Shown: positions 57,582 through 64,000 of the stretch, piece by piece | Layout: every line of letters starts with the position of its first letter | Numbering within the stretch: position 1 is the first letter of the stretch | Source of the DNA: Arthrobacter sp. efr-133-R2A-120 | GTDB taxonomy: Bacteria > Actinomycetota > Actinomycetes > Actinomycetales > Micrococcaceae | Direction: 5' to 3' | Assembly: GCF_030209835.1 (NCBI RefSeq) | Contig: NZ_JARVRF010000015.1 | Coordinates: 62,001-126,000 of the forward strand | DNA: 64,000 bases | Position numbers and translations under genes: made by a program | The notes under the pieces: generated by a model | Seen by the model: only the letters and a program-made list of their open reading frames with translations | Database searches by the model: none | What the model was told of the DNA's origin: nothing

Positions 57582-58649
57582 TTAGTTGGTCACTCCCGCG
57601 GTGGTGACAACAGAGAGCCACGGACCGGCGGGCACACTGGCGCGGTCAACGAAACGCCACGATACGTGGTCGTTGTCGCCGTCCAGATCAGCGAAGCCCA
57701 GGCAGCCGTTCAAGGCAGGTGACACATCCATGCCCGCACCCTGGCTCGGGTCGCCGGAGAACTGCTTGTTGGCAGGACGCGCGTTGTTCGCACCGAAGAC
57801 GTAGGCGGAATCGTGGTAAAGGGAGCCGCTGGAGGGGCCGGCATCTTCGACTTGTCCGTAGCAGACGCTGCCATTGGGGCCGGTGATCTGGACCCATGCG
57901 TTTTTCATGTAGCTGTAGCTCGAGTCCGCGCAGTGGTTGACGCCCGTTTTGGCGTTGTCCGCGGCGGCCCACGGAATCACGTTGCAACGCTCGGCGAAGG
58001 CGACACTGTCATTGACGTCGTCGTAAGGCAGGTCCAGGTAGAACGGGTTCTGCAAAGGCTTGGGCTGGTGCAGCGGGAAGTACCCATTACTGGCAACGCG
58101 CTGTTCCGTGGCGCATTTGAAGCTCGTGCCGGTCCCGGAACTGACTCCGTCACAACCGCCGTAAGTGCTGCCGGGGCAACCGCTCGCGCTCGACGGAGTG
58201 GTTCCCATGTTGATGCCGGTGTGCTGCAGAGCCCACTGGCCGTTGTACGTGGAGCAGACCTGGGAGCCGTCCGAGAGGCTGGCATTGAAGATCTCGCCCA
58301 CCCAGAAGGTGGTGCTCACGATGTTGGTGTGCAGCGGGTATGTTCCCGTGACGGGCAGGGGCGCTGCCGTTGGTGCGGGTGCGCCGGCGGCTGGAGCGGA
58401 AGCAGACGGTGCGGCCGGAGCGGGCGTGCTCGACGGCGTCGTGACCTTGGTAGGGGCCGGCGTCGGCGCCGGGGTGGAGGTGCGCGTTGGCGCGGATGAA
58501 GCGGAAGGCGACGAGCTCGGCCGCGAATATGAATCGCGGTCGCCGGCCTGGTAGGAGGATTTGTGTGATGACTGGACAGCGGACATGGTGGCGAACCCGC
58601 CGAAGGCAAGGACCGCCAAGGCGACTAGTGCTGTGAACAGGTGTTTCAT
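57582..58649 (-). CDS. Secreted protein with double-psi-barrel-like signature, copy 2
   Basis: 355 residues from ATG 58649; no ribosome site is visible. An N-terminal membrane/signal segment (residues ~5-25) is followed by a Ser/Pro/Ala/Thr-rich linker to about residue 100, then a domain about 45-55% similar by eye to the gene at 51999: IVSTTFWVGEIFN, NPFYLDLPYDDVND, CYGQVEDAGPSS, GAGMDVSPALNGCLGF. It has more cysteines than copy 1. Likely acts in the cell wall on the same polymer. Convergent with the synthase operon and divergent from regulator E. Confidence 0.75.
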   Translation of the reverse strand: MKHLFTALVALAVLAFGGFATMSAVQSSHKSSYQAGDRDSYSRPSSSPSASSAPTRTSTPAPTPAPTKVTTPSSTPAPAAPSASAPAAGAPAPTAAPLPVTGTYPLHTNIVSTTFWVGEIFNASLSDGSQVCSTYNGQWALQHTGINMGTTPSSASGCPGSTYGGCDGVSSGTGTSFKCATEQRVASNGYFPLHQPKPLQNPFYLDLPYDDVNDSVAFAERCNVIPWAAADNAKTGVNHCADSSYSYMKNAWVQITGPNGSVCYGQVEDAGPSSGSLYHDSAYVFGANNARPANKQFSGDPSQGAGMDVSPALNGCLGFADLDGDNDHVSWRFVDRASVPAGPWLSVVTTAGVTN

Positions 58650-58984
58650 ATTTTGGGTGACATATCTGTTGGGGACATAGACATACGAGACCTGGGCAAT
58701 GGGTAAGGCGATCTGCGGCCGAACGCGCCGCAGCGTCGTACACGGCCAAATGGTGTGTCACGACAGAGTGGTTACGAAAATCGGCTGCGCTTCAACTCCC
58801 CAGAAGTAGCCAGCCGGAACTTACTCTTGCGGCACCAGCTTACACAGTTAGATCACAGGGTGGTAACAGCGGATGCAAATTCGGCGAAGGAACCGGCCTG
58901 GAAACGACGCCTTGGCACTTCGCCTGGAGGCCCCGTGGAGCGGGGATATTCCGCGCTAGTAGCCCCGGAAAACCAAGTAGTTAC
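58650..58984. other. Divergent spacer between double-psi gene and regulator E
   Basis: No gene is supported. It holds CACTCT on the minus strand (58770-58765) with a poor -10 match 24 bp on, and GGTTAC/GGTAAC motifs near 58771 and 58862. These are weak. Confidence 0.35.
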
Positions 58985-59018
58985 CACTCAATTCAGGGCT
59001 GAAACCCGGAGGTAACGT
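58985..59018 (+). promoter_or_regulatory. Promoter of regulator E with YACTC box
   Basis: CACTCA (58985-58990), exactly 22 bp, then TAACGT (59013-59018) as -10. The leader to ATG 59091 is about 70 nt and lacks the GGTCTC element. Confidence 0.6.
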
Positions 59019-59090
59019 TTGGAAATGACACCGGTCCGTGCCACAGCCGTCAGGAACGTGTGTCCGGCGGCCCGAAGATGAGACAGGACC

Positions 59091-61745
59091 ATGGACGAAA
59101 CCGAAGGGACCCACACCTCGCCCCCGATTATTCGGGCAGCCGAGCTCCAGGAGATTGTCATTGCCTTGTCAGGGCCGGAACCGGCCGGGATAGTCATCTC
59201 GGGACCGGGCGGCTCCGGAATGACCACCCTCTTGGACGCCGCGGCTTCAGTGCTGGGCGGGTCCTTTAGCGTAATCGCCCACAACGTCTCGGAGTCATTC
59301 GCGGACATTCCTTTTGGAATCGCCATGGCGCTTGTTCCGGACCTGCCGGCCAGGGCCAAGGTGTGGCCGGGTTCCATCGTGGCAGCTTGCCGCAAAGCAA
59401 TACGTGGGGCTGCGACATCCGGATCCGCCGCCTTGCTGGTGCTGGACAACATCGATTTCCTGGATGACATGTCCCTTTGGCTCCTGAGCCAATTGCTTGT
59501 TGAACCGGACATCCGCCTGATTGCCACACACCGCTCGGACCGGCCCTTGAGGATGGAACTCATGGAGTCCGTGGTTTCACGGCAGCTTGCCGTTGTGACG
59601 CTGGATGATCTTACGGAGCAGCAGCTCCGCGAATTCCTTGATGATCGCCTCGGCGGGCGTGCTGCCCGCAGCCTGGTCCGGGACATCCATGCCCTCACCG
59701 GAGGAAACCTGCAGACCGCGAAGTTGCTGGTGGACGAAGCCGCGGCGCGTGGCGAGATCGTGGAGCAGGCTGATTCCTGGATATTGTCCGGGCCGATCCG
59801 CCTGGACGGTTCGCAAGCGCTCGAGCTGACCCGCCACCGGCTTGAGGGCTATTCCGTGCCGCAGCGGCAGGTCGTGGACATTCTGGCGGTGGGGGAGCCC
59901 ATACCGCTGGCAGTCCTTGACCAACTTGTCCAAAAGCGGGCGATCGAAGCGCTGCGGGCCGACGGAACGATCCGTGTCCAGAAAGACAGCCAGGAGACGG
60001 CAACGCTCAGCCACGCCATCGAGGGAAGGCTGGCCCGGCAGCAGCTGGGAGCTGCACGGATCCTCGAACTACGCCGGAGCATCTACGCGTCGTTTTCACC
60101 CGTTGCCGATGACTCGCTCTGGACGCTGTTCCGTCGCGTGGACCTCGAACAGGCGAGTGGTTTGCCGGTGCCCGACGCCGATCTTTTGGCCGTGGCCATT
60201 GCCGCAAACGACATTCACGACAATCGGAGGGCCCGGCGGTCCGCGGAAGCGGTGCAGGCGCCGGAACTCGGGCTGGTTGCAGGTGTGGAACTGGCAAGGG
60301 CGCTCTACCAAACAAGGGATTTCTCCGGGGCGGTCAGGGTCCTGAAGGGTTTGGTGGCGAACACCCCCGACGTCCTGACTCTGGACTTCGCCCACGCGGT
60401 ATGGCTCCTGCTGCATGCGCTTTTGCCGACATCGCCCGGGGCCAGTGTGCTGCAGGCGGTCCTCCAGGATGCCCGACGGCGGCTGGAGGCTGCCGCCGTC
60501 GGAATCCAGCCGGGCGGGGAGGCCCATCGTGACCATTCGGCCGTCCGGGACGAACTGGATGTTCTCCAGCTGTATCTGGATGCGCAGAACGGCACCTGGC
60601 CTTCAGCCAGCGGTGAGCTGTTCCAAAGGCTTAGCCATAGCCAATTGGTCGATCCTGGATTGCGTACGGAGCGCCATCCACCACCGCCTACCCAGGCTGG
60701 CGTGCTGTTGATGGCCCTCGTATCCCAAGGGCTGGCCGTCAGCGGACGGTTCGCGGACGCCGTCGCCCTTTCGACGCTGGCCCTCGAAGCCGTGGGGCGG
60801 CTGCCACGGTGCCCCGTGGACTTCCACTCCACGGTGCTGACCATCCACGGGTCCAATCTGATCTGGCGCGGGCAATGGGGCGGCCCCGAAATGTTCTGCG
60901 CCGGCAGTTCCAGCTACAGCAACCGGATGAGCTATTTCGGCGGCTCCGCCCACCTTTACAGGGCGCTCGTCCTCGCCAGGCAGGGGAGCCTGGAACTGGC
61001 GTGTGAACAATTCCGCCAGGCCAAGGCCCGGCTCGATGAAGCCGACCCCGACGGGCTCCTGCCACCGGCCCTCGGAGGACTTGCCGCGGCTGCGTGGTTG
61101 CTGGGCGATGTCAACCAGGTACGTCGCGCGTTGGCGGCCTACGACTCGCGGGCCAGCGGCGGGAACTATCTCGCCTCGCAGCTCGCCGAAAGCTATTCGT
61201 CCGCCGCCCGGTCAGTGCTGGTTGGCGCGGAACACTCGCACCGGAAACTGCTCCAACTTGCCGGTTCTGCCGCCAAGAAGGGACACCGGGCCCTCGAAAT
61301 GTTGAATCTCGGCCTGGCTGCCCGCACAGGCAGCCGGGGATACAGGCAGCTGGGAGCGGGAGTGTCCGAACTGGTGTGGAGCGTCGAGTCCGGCATACCG
61401 TCGGGACAGGAAGCAGGACAGGAAATGGGAACAGGGCAAGTCAGCACGGGGGAATCTCAGCAAGCGTTCGACCAGGAGGAAGCGTTCGCTTTTGACGAGC
61501 CCCACCCGGTCGGTCCGGAGACCGGGTCCTCGGTCCTTCCCGGCATTGTCAAGCTTTCACAGCGTGAACGGGAAGTCACCGCCTTGGTGGCCTCCGGGCT
61601 GAGCAGTGCTGAGGTGGCTGCTCGATTGGGTATTGCGGTGAACACGGTCAACGCCCACCTGCAGCGGGTTTACGGCAAGCTCGGGGTTTCGCGCAGGCAG
61701 AAGCTCTCCGAACTGTGGGACGAGTTGGCGAAGCCGGAGGAGTAG
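59091..61745 (+). CDS. Large LuxR-type STAND ATPase regulator E (Walker A lysine replaced by Met)
   Basis: 884 residues from ATG 59091, with CAGGA upstream. Walker A GPGGSGMT (38-45) has Met in place of Lys; Walker B LLVLDNIDFLDDM (about 115-127) keeps the Asp. Helical region to ~815; HTH LSQREREVTALVASGLSSAE, then AVNTVNAHLQRVYGKLGV, differs from the TVEGHLY of A-D at the recognition helix, so it may read another site. It lies at the far end of the polysaccharide locus and has the shared promoter box. Confidence 0.88.
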   Translation: MDETEGTHTSPPIIRAAELQEIVIALSGPEPAGIVISGPGGSGMTTLLDAAASVLGGSFSVIAHNVSESFADIPFGIAMALVPDLPARAKVWPGSIVAACRKAIRGAATSGSAALLVLDNIDFLDDMSLWLLSQLLVEPDIRLIATHRSDRPLRMELMESVVSRQLAVVTLDDLTEQQLREFLDDRLGGRAARSLVRDIHALTGGNLQTAKLLVDEAAARGEIVEQADSWILSGPIRLDGSQALELTRHRLEGYSVPQRQVVDILAVGEPIPLAVLDQLVQKRAIEALRADGTIRVQKDSQETATLSHAIEGRLARQQLGAARILELRRSIYASFSPVADDSLWTLFRRVDLEQASGLPVPDADLLAVAIAANDIHDNRRARRSAEAVQAPELGLVAGVELARALYQTRDFSGAVRVLKGLVANTPDVLTLDFAHAVWLLLHALLPTSPGASVLQAVLQDARRRLEAAAVGIQPGGEAHRDHSAVRDELDVLQLYLDAQNGTWPSASGELFQRLSHSQLVDPGLRTERHPPPPTQAGVLLMALVSQGLAVSGRFADAVALSTLALEAVGRLPRCPVDFHSTVLTIHGSNLIWRGQWGGPEMFCAGSSSYSNRMSYFGGSAHLYRALVLARQGSLELACEQFRQAKARLDEADPDGLLPPALGGLAAAAWLLGDVNQVRRALAAYDSRASGGNYLASQLAESYSSAARSVLVGAEHSHRKLLQLAGSAAKKGHRALEMLNLGLAARTGSRGYRQLGAGVSELVWSVESGIPSGQEAGQEMGTGQVSTGESQQAFDQEEAFAFDEPHPVGPETGSSVLPGIVKLSQREREVTALVASGLSSAEVAARLGIAVNTVNAHLQRVYGKLGVSRRQKLSELWDELAKPEE

Positions 61746-61867
61746 GGTCGGCGCTCCGCGGATGAAGGCAGCGAAGCCGATTGGTGGGACAATTACTAGG
61801 TGACGCCGCCACTCCTGGCGGTCAGCCGCTGGCGATTGCCACGTAGTCCTAACAAGGAGCACCGGTT

Positions 61868-63202
61868 TTGACAATGGTTTCCACCCCCGCGAGGGGAGAT
61901 GCCCAGGTTTCCGCACTCGATGACGATGAAGTCCGTCGCATCCGGAACGACTTCCCCGTTCTTGAGCAGGAAATCAACGGCAAACCGCTGGTCTACCTGG
62001 ATTCGGGAGCCACCTCGCAGAACCCCCGGAGCGTTCTCGAGGCTGAGCAGGAATTCTATGAACAGCGGAACTCCGCCGTCCATCGCGGCGCGCACCATCT
62101 TGCGGTAGAAGCCACGGACGCCTTCGAGGAAGCGCGTGCCACCGTGGCACGTTTTGTGGGAGTGCAGGACGATGAGCTGATCTGGACCGCCAACGCCACC
62201 GCCGGGCTGAACCTCCTGGCCTATTCGTTTTCGAACGCCAGCGTGGGGCGGGCAGCCGGCGACGCCGGGCGTTTTGCCCTCAAGCCGGGCGACGAAGTGC
62301 TTGTCACCGAAATGGAACACCATGCCAACTTGATCCCCTGGCAGGAATTGTGCCGGCGGACCGGAGCAAGCCTTAAGTACATTCCCTTGGACGACGCCGG
62401 TGCGCTGCGTCTTGAGGAAGCAGCACGCCTCATGACCGCGCGCACCAGGATCCTGGCCTTCACCCACACCTCCAACGTGCTTGGCAACATCAACCCCGTG
62501 GACGTGTTGGTCCGGATGGCCCGGGAAGTGGGCGCCTTGGTGGTCCTGGACGCCTGCCAGTCCGCGCCGCACCTGCCCTTGGACTTCAAGGCCCTTGACG
62601 TGGATTTCGCGGTATTCTCCGGCCACAAAATGCTGGGGCCAACGGGTATCGGCGCGGTCTATGGCCGCAGCGAACTACTCAATGCCATGCCACCGTTCCT
62701 GACCGGTGGTTCCATGATCACTACCGTGACCATGGAGGAAGCCCACTACCTGCCCGCCCCGCAGCGTTTCGAGGCCGGAACCCAGGCTATTTCTCAGGCG
62801 GTGGCACTGGCTGCCGCAGCAAACTACCTCAGCGAAACAGGAATGCACCGGATCGCCCTTCGTGAGGCGGAGCTTGGCCAAAGGCTTGTCACAGGCCTTA
62901 GCGCTATCGACGGCGTGCGAGTGCTGGGACCCGGTCCAGGAGAAGAACGGACCGGACTTGCCGCGTTCGACGTCGCCGGAGTGCACGCGCACGACGTCGG
63001 GCAGTACCTCGATGATCTGGGCATCGCCGTCCGGGTGGGTCACCATTGTGCCCAGCCTCTGCACCGCAGGCTGGGCCTGAGCGCTTCCACCAGGGCCAGT
63101 ACGTACCTGTACACCACATCCGAAGAAGTCGACCTGCTGGTCGAGGCCGTCGCGCAGATCAGGCCATACTTTGGTGTAACCGCTGCCGGAGCCACATCAT
63201 GA
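61868..63202 (+). CDS. sufS: Cysteine desulfurase, SufS family
   Basis: 444 residues from TTG 61868 (AAGGAG 9 nt upstream; ATG 61874 is in frame but spaced 15 nt). PLP enzyme that moves sulfur from cysteine to a Cys persulfide. Motifs: YLDSGATSQNPRSV, TEMEHHANLIPW, DACQSAPHLPLD, PLP lysine in FSGHKMLGPTG, and the active-site cysteine in VGHHCAQPLHRRLG. The partner gene follows with an ATGA overlap. The SufBCD genes are not in the window. Confidence 0.93.
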   Translation: MTMVSTPARGDAQVSALDDDEVRRIRNDFPVLEQEINGKPLVYLDSGATSQNPRSVLEAEQEFYEQRNSAVHRGAHHLAVEATDAFEEARATVARFVGVQDDELIWTANATAGLNLLAYSFSNASVGRAAGDAGRFALKPGDEVLVTEMEHHANLIPWQELCRRTGASLKYIPLDDAGALRLEEAARLMTARTRILAFTHTSNVLGNINPVDVLVRMAREVGALVVLDACQSAPHLPLDFKALDVDFAVFSGHKMLGPTGIGAVYGRSELLNAMPPFLTGGSMITTVTMEEAHYLPAPQRFEAGTQAISQAVALAAAANYLSETGMHRIALREAELGQRLVTGLSAIDGVRVLGPGPGEERTGLAAFDVAGVHAHDVGQYLDDLGIAVRVGHHCAQPLHRRLGLSASTRASTYLYTTSEEVDLLVEAVAQIRPYFGVTAAGATS

Positions 63203-63711
63203 GCGGCCTGGATTCCTTGTACCAGCAGCTGATCCTGGAGCACTCCAAGACCCGCAGCGGTGGAGACCTCGCCAAGCTTCCGGCCGCGGCAACGGGCACT
63301 CCCGGCCCGGGACAGGGCGGAACGGGACAGAGCCACCAGCTCAATCCCATTTGCGGGGACGAAATCACCCTCCGGCTGAGTCTCGGCACTGACGGTGACG
63401 GACAGGCTGTCACGGAGATCCATTGGGACGGTGACGGCTGTGCCATTTCGATGGCCTCCGCGTCCATCCTCAGTGAAATGGCACCGGGCATGTCCCCGAC
63501 GTCCCTTCGCCACACGATCGATCACTTCCGGGAATTGATGCGTTCGCGCGGCAAGCTGGAAGCGGATGAGGAACTGCTGCAGGACGCTGCCGCCCTGGCC
63601 GGGGTTGCCAAGTATCCTGCCCGGGTAAAGTGCGCCATGCTCGCATGGGTTGCCGCGGAGGACGCGCTGCGCCAAGCCGAGGCGGGCCAAGGGGTGTCCC
63701 AGGCTCTCTAA
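63199..63711 (+). CDS. sufU: SufU-type iron-sulfur assembly/zinc-dependent sulfurtransferase protein
   Basis: 170 residues, the ATG overlapping the sufS stop. LYQQLILEHSKTRSGG at the start, then cysteines in NPICGDEITL, DGDGCAISMASASILSEM and PARVKCAMLAW: the three conserved SufU cysteines with the adjacent Asp. It takes sulfur from SufS. An insertion of Gly/Thr-rich residues lies at about 30-48. The translation overlap fits a dedicated pair. Confidence 0.93.
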   Translation: MSGLDSLYQQLILEHSKTRSGGDLAKLPAAATGTPGPGQGGTGQSHQLNPICGDEITLRLSLGTDGDGQAVTEIHWDGDGCAISMASASILSEMAPGMSPTSLRHTIDHFRELMRSRGKLEADEELLQDAAALAGVAKYPARVKCAMLAWVAAEDALRQAEAGQGVSQAL

Positions 63712-63713
63712 CG

Positions 63714-63773
63714 CGGGTAGCCCGAGGTCGAGTAGCGTCCACTCTATTTCGGGCTCCGGGCCGGACTTAGCCT
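63714..63773 (+). promoter_or_regulatory. YACTC-box promoter of the 45-residue membrane protein
   Basis: CGGGTAGCC (63714-63722) and CGAGTA (63729-63734) are followed by CACTCT (63740-63745), 22 bp, and TAGCCT (63768-63773) as -10. The -10 ends 6 nt before ATG 63780, so the transcript is leaderless. Confidence 0.6.
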
Positions 63774-63779
63774 CGAAGC

Positions 63780-63917
63780 ATGATTACCTTGGAGAGCAGG
63801 CGCGAATGGCGCCGGAGCCAGCATCGGGTCCGCAGGGCGGAATTCGTGGTTGTGGGATTGTTGCTCGTCCTCGTCGCCGCGACAATTCTCGCCGCCGTCG
63901 CGGGACTGATGCAGTAA
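63780..63917 (+). CDS. Small single-pass membrane protein (45 residues)
   Basis: ATG 63780 to TAA 63917. An Arg-rich N-terminus (MITLESRREWRRSQHRVRR) is followed by one hydrophobic helix (about residues 22-43) with VLVAATILAAV. The leaderless -10 and the YACTC box upstream support a real, regulated gene that is too short for routine annotation. It is probably an inner-membrane modulator linked to the envelope regulon; no known family recognised. Confidence 0.6.
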   Translation: MITLESRREWRRSQHRVRRAEFVVVGLLLVLVAATILAAVAGLMQ

Positions 63918-63966
63918 GGGCCGGACGCACCAACGCAGCCATGCTGCGGGGTTCACGACCGACTAT

Positions 63967-64000
63967 ATGACGTTGAAAAGCCTACGAGATGACGTTGAAA
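63967..64000. repeat. 12-bp direct repeat at the right edge
   Basis: ATGACGTTGAAA occurs at 63967-63978 and 63989-64000 (22-bp period), cut by the window end, so the number of copies is unknown. Confidence 0.5.

Noticed and set aside
35802-58649. Genomic island with integrase, tRNA attachment or insertion sequences
   Set aside because: No integrase, transposase or tRNA-end duplication is present, and base composition by eye is like the surroundings.
58735-58770. Sixth YACTC-box promoter driving the copy-2 double-psi gene
   Set aside because: CACTCT is present on the minus strand, but the nearest -10 (TACGAC) is at 24 bp and lacks the final T; too weak to include.

Overview
The window is high-GC actinobacterial chromosome, most likely from the Micrococcaceae (Arthrobacter sensu lato). 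The evidence is the gene content (DUF5719, DUF3499, Rpf with DUF348/G5 repeats, actinobacterial Pmt, RDD/SpoIIM pair), frequent GTG and TTG starts, and many -10 elements of the form TANNNT placed 6-8 nt before a start codon (leaderless genes). No phage, insertion sequence, rRNA or CRISPR array was seen. The left edge cuts a glycosyltransferase gene.

Bases 1-35450 are mostly conserved housekeeping and envelope genes: a large GT2 membrane protein, DUF5719, a decayed zincin, DUF3499, Trm112 and ahcY; two tandem L,D-transpeptidases; a divergent RDD/SpoIIM pair; a TIGR01906 membrane protein; Pmt mannosyltransferase divergent from rsmI; a succinate-semialdehyde-type dehydrogenase; a MoxR-DUF58-transglutaminase operon; tatD, rpf, ksgA, ispE and an ABC-F protein; a 640-bp gene-free stretch with a 64-bp tandem repeat; a TetR regulator; tRNA-Gln(UUG); then glmU, prs, rplY and pth.

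Bases 35800-61750 form an accessory-looking locus. Four very large LuxR-type STAND ATPase regulators lie in tandem (35802-46933) and a fifth closes the locus (59091-61745). Between them is an envelope-polysaccharide gene set: nucleotide-sugar dehydrogenase, NAD-dependent epimerase, an SLH-anchored polysaccharide deacetylase, two paralogous secreted proteins with a double-psi-barrel-like signature, a secreted GH18 chitinase-like protein, a second deacetylase that has lost its metal ligands, and a processive GT2 synthase. I infer a system that makes, modifies and remodels a surface (amino)polysaccharide.

Five promoters in and beside this locus share one architecture: a YACTC box, 22-23 bp, then a TANNNT-like -10. 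They precede the third regulator, the sugar-dehydrogenase operon, the pseudo-deacetylase/synthase operon, the fifth regulator, and an unannotated 45-aa membrane protein at 63780. Three of them share a further leader with GGTCTC just before the first ATG. The five regulators show differing losses of Walker A and Walker B residues. This regulon, with its small ORFs, is the best candidate for an undescribed system here. The window ends with a SufS/SufU-like pair and the small membrane protein.
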